From Elusimicrobia bacterium UBA4817 (GTDB lineage: Bacteria > Elusimicrobiota > UBA8919): a stretch of 37,650 nt of DNA. Made by a program: the position numbers and the translations under genes. Location: positions 1 to 37,650 of the forward strand of contig DHFT01000024.1 of NCBI GenBank assembly GCA_002402375.1, given 5' to 3'. Of this stretch, positions 18,452 through 27,222 are shown piece after piece (position 1 is the first letter of the stretch; every line of letters begins with the position of its first letter). The notes under the pieces are model-generated. The model made no database searches, had not been told where the DNA came from, and was given only the letters and a program-made list of their open reading frames with translations.

Positions 18452-19462
18452 ATGATTTTTTATCTTTATTCGTTTTTAATATCTTTTATCGTAGCACTTA
18501 TTACGACGCCGATTTTAATACTTGTTGCCAAAAAATATGATATTATAGACCATCCGAAAACACCGGTAAAAACACACAAAACCGCAACACCGTATCTCGG
18601 CGGGCTTGCGATATTTTTTGGTTTTGTAACTTCACTTTTTATCATAAGGTACATCACAAATTTTCCGACCGGCACGTTAAGGTCTTTGCGGGGAATTATA
18701 CTCGGCTCAACTGTTATCATAATAGTCGGTTTGATTGATGACTTAAAAACTATCGGTTTCAAAGCAAAATTTTTATGGCAGATAGTCGTTGCAATTATTT
18801 TAATCAATTTTGATATAAGAATAAAATTTATCCAGCCGCAATATCTCGCGGATATTCTTACGATACTATGGGTGGTCGGAATTATAAACGCAATAAACAT
18901 TATTGATATAATGAACGGGCTGGCAACCGGCATCTCGTTTATAGCAGCGATGACATTTCTTTTCATAGCGCTTCCGACGGAAGAAATATATGTTAATCTT
19001 GCAGCGGTGTCGCTTGCAGGCGGAACTTTCGGTTTTATTAAATATAATTTTCCGAATGCAAAAATTTTTATGGGTGATACAGGCAGCATGTTTCTCGGTT
19101 TTGTTTTAGCCGCCTTGTCACTGGGAACATCTTACACAAAAATCAACGATATAGCGCTTTATTCGCCGATTCTTATTTTAGGCATTCCTATTTTTGACAC
19201 ATTTTATGTTATGTATCTGCGATACAGAAAAGGTAAGTCGCCCTTCTTGGGAAGTAAAGATCATTTTGCACTCCGTCTTGAAGCAGCAGGATTAACCAGA
19301 AAAAATGTCGTAATTTTAATATGGCTGATTTCCATAGCTTTAAGTTTTGCGGCTTTTGTTATTTCAAGGGTTCAACTGTCTGTTGCAATTGTAATTTACA
19401 TACTAATATTTGCTATATCTCTTTTTGGCGGATGGAAACTTTCTAAAATAAAAATGGAATAA
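18452..19462 (+). CDS. WecA/MraY-like UDP-sugar:polyprenyl-phosphate sugar-1-phosphate transferase
   Basis: A 336-residue protein with about ten membrane helices. It shows the signature motifs of the family: YDIIDHPKTPVKTHKTATPYLGGLAIF near the start, VGLIDDLKTIGFKAKFLWQ (DDxxD-like), NIIDIMNGLATG, and MGDTGSMFLG. These enzymes begin O-antigen, enterobacterial common antigen or teichoic acid synthesis by moving GlcNAc-1-P or a similar group onto undecaprenyl phosphate. The lack of MraY-specific flanking genes (murF, murD) and the glycan context favour a WecA/TagO role. It is preceded by AAGGTG as Shine-Dalgarno and by repeat copy A. It probably supplies the first lipid-linked sugar for this cluster. 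Confidence 0.87.
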   Translation: MIFYLYSFLISFIVALITTPILILVAKKYDIIDHPKTPVKTHKTATPYLGGLAIFFGFVTSLFIIRYITNFPTGTLRSLRGIILGSTVIIIVGLIDDLKTIGFKAKFLWQIVVAIILINFDIRIKFIQPQYLADILTILWVVGIINAINIIDIMNGLATGISFIAAMTFLFIALPTEEIYVNLAAVSLAGGTFGFIKYNFPNAKIFMGDTGSMFLGFVLAALSLGTSYTKINDIALYSPILILGIPIFDTFYVMYLRYRKGKSPFLGSKDHFALRLEAAGLTRKNVVILIWLISIALSFAAFVISRVQLSVAIVIYILIFAISLFGGWKLSKIKME

Positions 19463-19464
19463 AT

Positions 19465-19479
19465 ATCGCTCGGGAACAA
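19465..19479 (+). repeat. 15-bp end fragment of the MITE-like repeat
   Basis: ATCGCTCGGGAACAA is identical to the left end of copy B (33304-33318) and stands immediately before the ATG at 19481. It may be a remnant, and it now occupies the ribosome-binding position of the gene. Confidence 0.55.
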
Positions 19480-19480
19480 G

Positions 19481-20770
19481 ATGAAATTTGAAACGGTAAT
19501 AATCGGAGGCGGAATCACAGGTTTATCCGTCGCATATCACCTAAAAAATAAAAATTATATCCTGCTGGAAAAAGAAAAGTCCGTCGGCGGATTGTGTAAG
19601 TCCGTCGCCGATAAAAACGGTTTTATCTATGACTATACCGGACATCTGCTTCATATTAAAAACGACTATGTAAAAAAACTTGTCAAGAACTTACTGAAAA
19701 AAAATCTTGCCTTAAAAAATCGCAATTCATGGATTTATTCAAACAATGTTTTTACCCGCTATCCATTTCAGGCAAATCTTTATGGACTCCCAAAAAAAAT
19801 TGTTAACGAATGTATTGAAGGATTTGTAGAATCCAAACTTACCGCTTACCGCTTACCACTTACCACTTACTCTTTCTACGATTGGTGCTTAAAAACTTTC
19901 GGCAGAGGCATATCAAAATACTTCATGATTCCCTATAATGAAAAACTCTGGAAAATAAATCTAAAAAATTTGACAACCGATTGGCTTGGCAATTATGTTC
20001 CGCAACCGGCTTTGCAAGAAGTAATAAGGGGTGCTTTTACCGATAATAACAAGAAAATCGGTTATAACGCTACTTTTTTTTATCCTAAAACGGGTGGGAT
20101 GCAATCGCTTATTGATTCGCTGAAAAAAAATATTGCCGGAATAAAGACTGATGTAAAAATATCATCAATAGACATCTCAAAAAAAATTGTTAAAACGAAT
20201 AATGTTGATATACAATATAACAATCTCGTCAACACAATTCCCATGCCGGAAATTATTAAACTTATTAAACGTGTGCCGGAAAATGTAAAAAAGGCGTCAA
20301 GGAAATTAAAGTGGACGTCGGTATTGAATATAAATCTCGGTATAAAAAGAAAAAATATCTCTGATAAACACTGGATATATTTTCCGGAAAAAAAATTCAA
20401 TTTTTACCGTGCCGGTTTTTATCATAATTTTTCGGAAGCGCTCTGCCCCGACGGGACATCTTCAATGTACATAGAAATTTCGTATAGAAACCGGAAAATC
20501 AGCAAAGAGAAAATGCTTAAAAAAACCATCGGCGAATTAAAATCCGCAGGAATATTAAAATCGTCCGATAAAATAATTTCGGAATGTATCTTGGATATTC
20601 CGTATGCATATGTAATTTACGATAAGAATAGAAAATCCTCACTTGAAACAATTCGCAACTACCTGCGAAAAAATTTCATATTTTCCGTCGGCAGATACGG
20701 CGGATGGCAATATTCAACGATGGAAGATGCAATTTTAGAAGGTAAAGAAATAACTAAATGGCTAAAATAA
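19481..20770 (+). CDS. FAD-dependent oxidoreductase, UDP-galactopyranose-mutase-like
   Basis: A 429-residue flavoprotein. The FAD-binding Rossmann motif is VIIGGGITGLSVAYHL followed by LLEKEKSVGGLCKSV; an RYPFQANLYGLP segment and SVGRYGGWQYSTMEDAI near the C-terminus (second FAD contact) are typical of protoporphyrinogen oxidase/UGM-related proteins found in polysaccharide clusters. It probably acts on a nucleotide sugar or a lipid-linked sugar, but this cannot be shown here. A stretch at residues about 119-131 (KLTAYRLPLTTYSF) is encoded by five heptads at 19838-19872 and is probably an inserted loop, next to the conserved FYDWCLKTFGRGISKYFM. Its stop region overlaps the next gene by 13 bases. 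Confidence 0.82.
   Translation: MKFETVIIGGGITGLSVAYHLKNKNYILLEKEKSVGGLCKSVADKNGFIYDYTGHLLHIKNDYVKKLVKNLLKKNLALKNRNSWIYSNNVFTRYPFQANLYGLPKKIVNECIEGFVESKLTAYRLPLTTYSFYDWCLKTFGRGISKYFMIPYNEKLWKINLKNLTTDWLGNYVPQPALQEVIRGAFTDNNKKIGYNATFFYPKTGGMQSLIDSLKKNIAGIKTDVKISSIDISKKIVKTNNVDIQYNNLVNTIPMPEIIKLIKRVPENVKKASRKLKWTSVLNINLGIKRKNISDKHWIYFPEKKFNFYRAGFYHNFSEALCPDGTSSMYIEISYRNRKISKEKMLKKTIGELKSAGILKSSDKIISECILDIPYAYVIYDKNRKSSLETIRNYLRKNFIFSVGRYGGWQYSTMEDAILEGKEITKWLK
19838..19872 (+). repeat. Five-heptad tandem repeat inside the flavoprotein gene
   Basis: Units CTTACCG, CTTACCG, CTTACCA, CTTACCA, CTTACTC, 35 nt in all. They read in frame as LTAYRLPLTTYS. The CTTACCA unit is the same as that in valS (36724-36751). 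Confidence 0.88.
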
Positions 20771-21903
20771 AGGTTGTCCATATTATAACACTTTTAGAAT
20801 TAGGTGGCGCGCAGGAAAACACGCTTTACACCTGCGAGCATCTTGATAAAAATAACTTTGATGTTATGCTGATATGCGGAAAGGGTGGTATTTTAGACGC
20901 TCAAGCAAAAAATATAAGGGTTTACTTTGTGAAAGAATTGATACGGGAAATTTGTCCGATTTATGATTTGCTCGCTTTTATAAAAATTTACAAAATCCTG
21001 AAAAAAGAAAAACCGGATATCGTCCATACGCATTCATCAAAAGCCGGAATTATCGGACGGTGGGCTGCATATTGCGCGAAAGTTCCAAAAATAATTCATA
21101 CTTTTCACGGCTTTGGTTTTAACGATGAACAAAATTATTTTGTCAGGAGAATTTATATTCTCGCGGAACGACTTGCGGCAAAAATTACGGATAAACTGGT
21201 TGCCGTTTCATACCAAAATATTTCCAAAGGACTTAAAAATAAAATCGGCAATGAACCTCAGTATACAATGATACGAAGCGGAATAAAACTGCAGGATTAT
21301 CAGATAGATATTGATGTTGAAAAAAAGAAAAAGGAATTTGCAATTATAAATGAAAGTGTCGTGGGAATGATTGCCTGTTTTAAAAAACAAAAAGCACCTC
21401 TTGATTTTATAAAAACTGCAAAATTGGTGTGTACTGAAAAGCCCGATGTAAAATTCGTACTTGTCGGCGACGGAGTTTTACGAAAACGAATTGAGTCCGA
21501 AATTAAGAAATTGAATCTGAAAAAAAATGTGCTTCTTACCGGCTGGCGAAAAGATACAAATGAAATTATAAAAATTTTTGATGTCTTTGTTCTGACATCG
21601 CTGTGGGAAGGACTTCCGCGGGTAATTGTTGAATCAATGGCGTCAGGTATTCCCGTGGTTGCAACATATATTGACGGAACAAGGGAAATAGTGCAGGAGG
21701 ACTTAACAGGTTTTGTCGTTCAGCCACACGAGACGGAAAAAATGGCAGAAAGAATTTTAAGGTTATTGAATAATCCCGATTTGCGAAAAAAGTTTTCGCA
21801 AGAAGCAAAAAAAAGAGTGCAGGAATTTGATATTGATTTAATGGTTTCTCAACAGGAAAAACTATATTTATCCTTGACTAATAACTTAAAAATAGTAAAA
21901 TAG
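20758..21903 (+). CDS. GT4-family glycosyltransferase
   Basis: A 381-residue GT-B enzyme. The N-terminal domain shows [19 protein letters not shown] and [20 protein letters not shown]; the C-terminal donor domain shows [25 protein letters not shown] and the E-x7-E motif in [22 protein letters not shown]. This pattern is common in capsule and exopolysaccharide transferases using UDP-sugars. It acts on the cytoplasmic side and probably extends the lipid-linked sugar made by the WecA-like enzyme two genes upstream. It overlaps the flavoprotein gene by 13 bases and is the last clear glycan gene, only 7 bases before the dehydrogenase. Confidence 0.88.
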   Translation: MAKIKVVHIITLLELGGAQENTLYTCEHLDKNNFDVMLICGKGGILDAQAKNIRVYFVKELIREICPIYDLLAFIKIYKILKKEKPDIVHTHSSKAGIIGRWAAYCAKVPKIIHTFHGFGFNDEQNYFVRRIYILAERLAAKITDKLVAVSYQNISKGLKNKIGNEPQYTMIRSGIKLQDYQIDIDVEKKKKEFAIINESVVGMIACFKKQKAPLDFIKTAKLVCTEKPDVKFVLVGDGVLRKRIESEIKKLNLKKNVLLTGWRKDTNEIIKIFDVFVLTSLWEGLPRVIVESMASGIPVVATYIDGTREIVQEDLTGFVVQPHETEKMAERILRLLNNPDLRKKFSQEAKKRVQEFDIDLMVSQQEKLYLSLTNNLKIVK

Positions 21904-21910
21904 CAAAATT

Positions 21911-22963
21911 ATGAATTACAAAATAACTTTAATACCAGGTGATGGAACCGGACCGGAAATTGCGGAGGAAACTCGAAAAGTTCTTGATGCAACGGGTGTT
22001 AAAATTGATTGGGAAGTTGTTGAGGCAGGAATTGACGCCGCAGAAAAATACGGCACACCTCTTCCCGAAAATGTTCTTGCATCAGTCAGAAAAAATAAGG
22101 TTGCTATAAAAGGACCGATTACAACGCCCATCGGCAGCGGCTTCCGTTCCGTAAATGTCGCTTTAAGAAAAGAACTTGATTTATATGCCTGCCTTCGCCC
22201 TTGCAAATCATACACGGGCGTAAAATCAAAATATGAAAATATAGATCTTGTAGTCGTCCGAGAAAACACCGAGGATTTATATGCCGGAGTTGAATTTCCG
22301 GCAGAATCTTCCGAATCAAAAAAAATAATTGAACTATCGGCAGGAAAAATCGGAAACGGTTCCGCAATAAGCATAAAACCTATTTCCCGATTTGCGACTG
22401 AAAGAATTGTCCGATTCGCTTTTGAATATGCCGTAAAAAATAAAAGAAAAAAAGTCACTGCTGTTACAAAAGCAAATATAATGAAATTTACCGACGGGCT
22501 TTTTTTAGAAACCGCACGGGAAGTAGCAAAAAATTATCCGGATATTGAATATGAGGAACGACTTGTTGACAATATGTGCATGCAATTAGTACAAAAACCG
22601 GAACTCTATGATGTGCTTGTTCTTCCTAATCTTTACGGCGATATTATATCGGACTTATGCGCCGGACTTATCGGCGGGCTTGGAATTGCTCCGGGCGCAA
22701 ATATCGGAGAAGGACTTGCCCTTTTTGAACCGGTTCACGGTTCGGCGCCGAAATACAAGGGTTTGAATAAGGTCAATCCGACGGCGATGATTTTGTCAGG
22801 CGTTTTAATGCTTGATTATCTCGGCGAAAAAAAGGCGGCGGCAAAATTAGAAAATGCGGTAAAAACAGTAATCGCGGAAAAAAAAGTTGTAACTTATGAT
22901 TTAGGCGGAACAGCAAAAACAACAGAGATGGCAGATGAGATAATAAGAAAATTAAACGGATGA
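21911..22963 (+). CDS. Isocitrate/isopropylmalate dehydrogenase family protein (probably NAD-isocitrate dehydrogenase)
   Basis: A 350-residue beta-decarboxylating dehydrogenase. It begins [13 protein letters not shown]. The substrate-binding motif [22 protein letters not shown] and [16 protein letters not shown] fit the NAD-dependent isocitrate dehydrogenase branch (RENTE), unlike the LeuB form (RELTGG). [12 protein letters not shown] supplies the catalytic lysine; [15 protein letters not shown] and [15 protein letters not shown] provide the metal-binding aspartates; [12 protein letters not shown] ends the active site. Reaction: isocitrate to 2-oxoglutarate with NAD+. No leu genes lie nearby. 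It directly follows the glycan operon and precedes ndk. Confidence 0.85.
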   Translation: MNYKITLIPGDGTGPEIAEETRKVLDATGVKIDWEVVEAGIDAAEKYGTPLPENVLASVRKNKVAIKGPITTPIGSGFRSVNVALRKELDLYACLRPCKSYTGVKSKYENIDLVVVRENTEDLYAGVEFPAESSESKKIIELSAGKIGNGSAISIKPISRFATERIVRFAFEYAVKNKRKKVTAVTKANIMKFTDGLFLETAREVAKNYPDIEYEERLVDNMCMQLVQKPELYDVLVLPNLYGDIISDLCAGLIGGLGIAPGANIGEGLALFEPVHGSAPKYKGLNKVNPTAMILSGVLMLDYLGEKKAAAKLENAVKTVIAEKKVVTYDLGGTAKTTEMADEIIRKLNG

Positions 22964-22980
22964 AATGGAGTTAACCTTTT

Positions 22981-23448
22981 ATGGAAAAAACGCTTGTTAT
23001 CATTAAACCCGACGGGCTGTGCAAAAGATTGGTAGGGAAAGTGCTTTCAAGATTTGAAGAAGCGGGCTTTAAAATAGTCGGGTTAAAAATGCTGAAACTT
23101 ACGGAAAAAATATATGATGAGTTTTACACATCACACAAAGGAAAATTTTTTTACGAGCCGTACAAAGAGTTTATGTTGTCCGCACCTATTATCCCATGCG
23201 TATTAGAAGGCAAAAATGTAATAAATGAGGTAAGAAAAATAATAGGTAATACCGATTCAAAAAAAGCCCTATCCGGAACCATTAGAAATCTCTACGGATT
23301 AAACGATAGAAGAAACATAGTTCACGCTTCCGACTCGCCTCAAACTGCAGAAATTGAAATAAACTATTTTTTTAAGGAATATGAACTTTACAGTTTTAAC
23401 GATGACGACTGGAAGGAAAAAAAGAAAACCACAGATGAACACAGATAA
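22981..23448 (+). CDS. ndk: Nucleoside-diphosphate kinase with a repeat-derived C-terminal tail
   Basis: A 155-residue NDK, which moves the gamma-phosphate of ATP onto nucleoside diphosphates. It begins EKTLVIIKPDGL. The phospho-histidine is H115 in RRNIVHASDSP. The family is usually about 138-153 residues, and the ending here is odd: the last residues (TTDEHR and the stop) are encoded by the start of a 10-bp-period repeat element (CACAGATGAA, CACAGATAAA). The TAA stop (23446-23448) is inside the second unit. Thus an element has replaced or extended the original end. A Shine-Dalgarno GGAG lies before the ATG. Confidence 0.93.
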   Translation: MEKTLVIIKPDGLCKRLVGKVLSRFEEAGFKIVGLKMLKLTEKIYDEFYTSHKGKFFYEPYKEFMLSAPIIPCVLEGKNVINEVRKIIGNTDSKKALSGTIRNLYGLNDRRNIVHASDSPQTAEIEINYFFKEYELYSFNDDDWKEKKKTTDEHR

Positions 23449-23552
23449 ACACAGAAGGAATCAACAACTCAAATGTAAAATCTGTGTAATCGCAGTTTCC
23501 GGCAGAGGCGGATCCGCATAAGCTTTGTGGCGGAAAAAATCTGTGTAATTTG
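23430..23552. repeat. Palindromic repeat element with 10-bp units and a nested hairpin
   Basis: The left arm has CACAGATGAA, CACAGATAAA, CACAGAAGGA (23430-23459). The opposite sense (TCTGTGTAAT) appears at 23481-23490 and again at 23541-23550. Between those two right-arm copies is a different palindrome (23497-23535) beginning TTCCG and ending CGGAA with GCGGATCCGC in it. The simplest reading is one element nested in another. The element covers the end of ndk and runs to 6 bases before the ackA start. Confidence 0.7.
23497..23535. repeat. Nested 39-bp inverted repeat
   Basis: The ends TTCCG and CGGAA pair, and a perfect 10-bp palindrome GCGGATCCGC sits inside. It interrupts the right arm of the 10-bp-period element, so it was probably inserted later. 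Confidence 0.6.
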
Positions 23553-23557
23553 CATTT

Positions 23558-24784
23558 ATGAAAATTCTGGTATTAAACAGCGGTTCGTCGTCGGTAAAAT
23601 ACGAACTGTGTAACATAGAAAACGAAACCTGCCTTGCCGAGGGACAAATTGAGGCAATTGGAACTGAAGGCACAATTCTTGAACATTCACAAGACGGCAA
23701 AAAAACTAAACATCCGCTCGTCGCCAAAGACCATACCGAAGCGCTCAACGAAATACTGAAAATCCTTACTTCACCTGAAACAGGAATTATAAAAACTAAA
23801 AATGAAATTGCTGCAGTCGGCCACAGAATCGTGCACGGTGGCGAGTATTTTACTGAGCCGGTAATTGTTGATGAGACCGTTAAAAAAAAATTGGTAGAAT
23901 GTTATGACATCGCACCGCTCCATAATCCGCATAATGTAAAAGGGCTTGAAGCGATTGAAACATTGCTTCCGGGTATTCCGCAGGTGGTTGTGTTTGATAC
24001 TGCGTTCCATCAGACAATCCCGGAATACGCCTATCTGTATGCCTTACCATATAGAGTATATCAACAGTTTGGTATAAGAAAATACGGTTTCCACGGCATT
24101 TCAAATCAGTATGTAGCAGAACGGCTTGCTAAAATCGTAAACATACCAATTAAAAAATTGAAAATAATAAACTGCCATCTCGGAAACGGTGCAAGCGTAA
24201 CCGCTATAAAATACGGCAAATCGGTTGAAACATCAATGGGATTTACGCCTCTTGAAGGACTTATAATGGGTTCAAGATGCGGCGACATAGACCCTTCCAT
24301 TCCACTTCATCTTATGTCAAGAGAAGCGTTAAAGACCAATGATGTGCAATCACTTCTAAACAAGCAAAGCGGGCTTCTGGGAATATCAGGAATAAGCAGC
24401 GATATGAGAATAATTATAAAAAAAGCCGAGGATGGAAATGAAAGGGCAAAACTCGCAATTGAAATGTTCTGCTACAGAATAAAAAAATATATTTCGTCAT
24501 ATATCGGTGTTCTTAACGGCTGCGATTACATCGTCTTTTCGGCGGCCATTGGCGAAAGGTCGCCGCTGATACGCAAAAAAATTCTGTCAGATATGGAACA
24601 ACTTGGCATTGTAATTGATGACAAAAAAAATTCTAATTGTATCCGTTGTGAAATGGAAATAACGGATGAAAAATCCCCGCAAAAGACGGGTGTGCCTTCG
24701 GCGAAAAAAATAAAAGTGATTGTAATCCCGACCAATGAAGCAATTGTAATAGCGAGGGAAACAAAAAAACTTCTTGACAATTAA
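23558..24784 (+). CDS. ackA: Acetate kinase
   Basis: A 408-residue enzyme of normal length, which makes ATP from acetyl phosphate and ADP (or the reverse). It begins MKILVLNSGSSSVKYEL. AVGHRIVHGGEYF holds the conserved arginine and histidine, VVFDTAFHQTIPEYAY is family-specific, and the phosphate-binding HLGNGAS and GSRCGDIDPSIP are intact. The GERSPLIRKKI segment and KVIVIPTNEAIVIARET finish the fold. Phosphotransacetylase is not in the window. A repeat element ends 6 bases before the ATG and no Shine-Dalgarno sequence remains. A promoter for rpmF overlaps its 3' end. Confidence 0.95.
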   Translation: MKILVLNSGSSSVKYELCNIENETCLAEGQIEAIGTEGTILEHSQDGKKTKHPLVAKDHTEALNEILKILTSPETGIIKTKNEIAAVGHRIVHGGEYFTEPVIVDETVKKKLVECYDIAPLHNPHNVKGLEAIETLLPGIPQVVVFDTAFHQTIPEYAYLYALPYRVYQQFGIRKYGFHGISNQYVAERLAKIVNIPIKKLKIINCHLGNGASVTAIKYGKSVETSMGFTPLEGLIMGSRCGDIDPSIPLHLMSREALKTNDVQSLLNKQSGLLGISGISSDMRIIIKKAEDGNERAKLAIEMFCYRIKKYISSYIGVLNGCDYIVFSAAIGERSPLIRKKILSDMEQLGIVIDDKKNSNCIRCEMEITDEKSPQKTGVPSAKKIKVIVIPTNEAIVIARETKKLLDN

Positions 24785-24802
24785 TTTCAAAAAAAGTAGA
24801 AT
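24774..24802 (+). promoter_or_regulatory. Sigma70-like promoter for the rpmF-plsX-fab cluster
   Basis: TTGACA (24774-24779), a 17-bp spacer and TAGAAT (24797-24802). The -35 box is within the last codons of ackA. Transcription would begin near 24809, about 30 bases before rpmF, leaving room for AAGGAG at about 24823-24828. Confidence 0.7.
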
Positions 24803-24838
24803 AAAGCGAATTGTAACTCAATAAGGAGAAATAATTTT

Positions 24839-25045
24839 ATGGCAAACCCGAAAAGAAGGCATTCTACGTCCCGACAGAATAAAAGAAGGGCGAACTGGAA
24901 AATTGCGGCGGAAAATTCAGGACTGTGCCCGCAGTGTAAATCACCGAAACTACCCCATCATGTATGCCCCAAGTGCGGATTTTACAATAGCGTCTCCGTT
25001 GTAAAAATCAAAGAAAAAAAAACGGAAGAACAGAAAGGCAAATAA
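24839..25045 (+). CDS. rpmF: 50S ribosomal protein L32
   Basis: A 68-residue L32. It has the classic MANPKRRHSTSRQNKRRANW start and a zinc ribbon (CPQC and CPKCGFYNSVSVV). It belongs to the large ribosomal subunit. The basic tail KIKEKKTEEQKGK is slightly longer than in many bacteria. As in many genomes it comes directly before plsX and the fab genes, which couples ribosome and membrane lipid supply. Preceded by a good AAGGAG and by its own promoter. Confidence 0.97.
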   Translation: MANPKRRHSTSRQNKRRANWKIAAENSGLCPQCKSPKLPHHVCPKCGFYNSVSVVKIKEKKTEEQKGK

Positions 25046-25052
25046 CAGATGA

Positions 25053-25088
25053 ACCCCGCCCTTCCTGAATATAAAGAACGGGCAGGGG
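25053..25088 (+). other. GC-rich imperfect hairpin between rpmF and plsX
   Basis: CCCCGCCCTTC pairs imperfectly with GAACGGGCAGGGG about 10 bases later. There is no run of T after it, so it may be an RNA processing or stability structure rather than an intrinsic terminator. Confidence 0.45.
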
Positions 25089-25115
25089 AAATAATATACC
25101 AGGAGGAAGAGTGGG

Positions 25116-26147
25116 GTGAAAATAGTTGTTGATGCAATGGGCGGCGATGGCGCTCCTGCCGTAATTATTGAAGGCGTTATCGCAGCGGCAAAAGAATACG
25201 GCGTGGAAATATTGCTGGCAGGCGATGAACATCAAATAAAAAAAGAACTGAAAAAATACAGAAATGTTCAAAACCTGCCTATAGAAATAATTCATTCGGA
25301 AGAAGTAATAACGATGAATGATTCGCCGGTTGACGCCGTACGGCTAAAACAAAATTCCTCCATAGTAAAAGGCATAAAACTTGTCGCGGAGGGCATTGCG
25401 GAAGGTTTTTTTTCGGCGGGAAATTCAGGTGCAATAAACGCAACCGCTCTCATCACACTAAAACGGATTGAAGGCGTTTCAAGACCCGCAATCGCAACGG
25501 TATTTCCGACGCTGCTCAACCCATGCGTCTTAATTGATATCGGGGCAAATGTGGACTCAAAACCAAAAAATCTTTTGCAGTTCGCAATAATGGGCGCGGT
25601 ATATTACAAAAACCTTTTCAGGGTAGAGAAACCAAAAATAGGACTTTTATCCATAGGTGAAGAACCGTCAAAAGGCAATGAACTGACGCTGGCGACTTAT
25701 AAATTAATTTCCAAATCCGGACTGAATTTTTTCGGAAACATAGAAGGACGGGACATACCGTATGGTAAAGTAGATGTGGTTGTCTGCGACGGATTTACGG
25801 GCAATATTGTTCTCAAATTAAGCGAAGGCATCAGCGGATTTTTGGTTCAACTTATAAAAAACGAAATGAAAAAAAATCCGCTGCGTATTATGACGGCGGC
25901 ATTTATATTAAAAAGCGTCTTCAAACACATTAAAAAGAAAATTGATTACGACGAATACGGCGGAGCGCCGCTTATGGGCGTTAACGGTGTATGCATTATC
26001 GGGCACGGTTCTTCAAATGCAAAGGCGATAAAAAACGGAATACGGGTATGCATTGAGTCGGTAAAAAATAATGTAATCGGAAACATAAAAAATGAGATTG
26101 CCAAAATTAACTATCTGACAAACGGAGGAAACGGAAATGGGAATTGA
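25116..26147 (+). CDS. plsX: Phosphate acyltransferase PlsX
   Basis: A 343-residue PlsX, which turns acyl-ACP into acyl-phosphate for the first step of phospholipid synthesis. It has VDAMGGDGAPAVIIEG at the start, SAGNSGAINATALITL, PCVLIDIGANVDSKP and VDVVVCDGFTGNIVLKLSEG, all conserved. The start is a GTG at 25116, preceded by AGGAGGAAGAG; no better ATG exists upstream. It overlaps fabH by 11 bases. The length is near the usual 330-350. Confidence 0.96.
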   Translation: MKIVVDAMGGDGAPAVIIEGVIAAAKEYGVEILLAGDEHQIKKELKKYRNVQNLPIEIIHSEEVITMNDSPVDAVRLKQNSSIVKGIKLVAEGIAEGFFSAGNSGAINATALITLKRIEGVSRPAIATVFPTLLNPCVLIDIGANVDSKPKNLLQFAIMGAVYYKNLFRVEKPKIGLLSIGEEPSKGNELTLATYKLISKSGLNFFGNIEGRDIPYGKVDVVVCDGFTGNIVLKLSEGISGFLVQLIKNEMKKNPLRIMTAAFILKSVFKHIKKKIDYDEYGGAPLMGVNGVCIIGHGSSNAKAIKNGIRVCIESVKNNVIGNIKNEIAKINYLTNGGNGNGN

Positions 26148-27114
26148 AATTATCGGTATCGGCTCGTATCTTCCCGAAAAAATCTTAACCAACGCCGAAT
26201 TGGAAAAAATGGTTGATACAACCGATGAATGGATTACAACAAGGACAGGAATAAAGGAAAGGCGGATTGCAAAAGATACCGAAGCAACTTCCGACCTTGC
26301 AATTCATGCAGCAAAACGGGCGATTAAAAAAGCCAACATCTCACCAGAAGAAATTGATGCAATAATCGTTGCTACAATCACGCCTGACATGTTTTTTCCG
26401 TCAACCGCCTGTTTTGTTCAAAAAGGACTCGGTGCGAAAAATGCAGCGGTTTTTGATATTGCCGCAGCATGTTCCGGTTTTATCTACGGAACCGCCATAG
26501 CAAAAGACATGCTAAAAAACGGCACTTACAAAACGGTTCTTGTAATAGGCGCCGAGACCTTATCAAGAATAACGGATTGGCAGGACAGGAATACCTGTGT
26601 TTTGCTGGGCGACGGAGCGGGGGCGGTTATACTGAAAAAAACGGATTCCGACAGCGACATCCTTTCCTCCTATCTCGGCGCCGACGGGAATGCAGGTGAC
26701 TTATTGTACATCCCCGGAGGCGGCTCCCGTAATCCTGCAACGCACAAAACGGTGGATGACCGTCTTCATTATATGAAAATGGAAGGAAATAAACTTTTTA
26801 AGATTGCCGTGCGGGCAATGGCTGACTCTGCAAAAAAAGCAATTGAATTGGCAGGTATCACCTGCGACGATGTCCGACTTATAATTCCTCATCAGGCAAA
26901 TATAAGAATTGTGGAAGCAGTTGGCAAACAACTTGGTGTTCCGATGGAAAAGGTTTTCTTAAATATCCAAAAATACGGAAACACATCCGCGGCGACGACA
27001 CCTATAGCGCTTGAAGAGGCAATTTACGAGGGAAAAGTAAAAAAAGGCGACATCGTTGTTCTTGTTGCTTTCGGCGGCGGGTTAACATGGGGTGCGGCGG
27101 CAATAAAATTGTAA
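26137..27114 (+). CDS. fabH: 3-oxoacyl-ACP synthase III
   Basis: A 325-residue KAS III, which starts fatty-acid synthesis by condensing acetyl-CoA (or another acyl-CoA) with malonyl-ACP. The triad is present: C112 in AAACSGFIYG, H252 in IIPHQANIRI and N282 in KYGNTSAATTPIAL, at the same positions as in E. coli. Start supported by GGAGG 8-10 bases upstream, inside plsX. A hairpin element with 9-bp units follows its stop. Confidence 0.97.
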   Translation: MGIEIIGIGSYLPEKILTNAELEKMVDTTDEWITTRTGIKERRIAKDTEATSDLAIHAAKRAIKKANISPEEIDAIIVATITPDMFFPSTACFVQKGLGAKNAAVFDIAAACSGFIYGTAIAKDMLKNGTYKTVLVIGAETLSRITDWQDRNTCVLLGDGAGAVILKKTDSDSDILSSYLGADGNAGDLLYIPGGGSRNPATHKTVDDRLHYMKMEGNKLFKIAVRAMADSAKKAIELAGITCDDVRLIIPHQANIRIVEAVGKQLGVPMEKVFLNIQKYGNTSAATTPIALEEAIYEGKVKKGDIVVLVAFGGGLTWGAAAIKL

Positions 27115-27118
27115 ATAC

Positions 27119-27209
27119 AAACCGCTGAGACACAGAGGTCGCAGAGAAAACATTAAAAATTATTCCTTGACTTTCTCTCTTTTTCCTCTGCGACTCTGCG
27201 GTAAACTTA
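27119..27209. repeat. Palindromic repeat element with 9-bp units, fabH-fabD spacer
   Basis: The left arm has CGCTGAGAC, ACAGAGGTC, GCAGAGAAA (27123-27149). The right arm (27181-27206, TTTTCCTCTGCGACTCTGCG) is complementary to it and also repeats with period 9. The ends ACCGC/GCGGT pair. It could fold into a long stem with a loop of about 30 bases. The fabD Shine-Dalgarno lies just after it. Confidence 0.8.
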
Positions 27210-27222
27210 ATTGGAGCGAATA

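Noticed and set aside
18270..18456. AAATGA on both sides of MITE-like copy A as a lost ATGA overlap
   Set aside because: The match is only six common bases around start and stop codons; it fits the idea but does not prove it.
18466..19089. A 207-codon minus-strand frame
   Set aside because: It is antisense to the WecA/MraY-like gene and has no family motif; its hydrophobic look follows from the sense strand.
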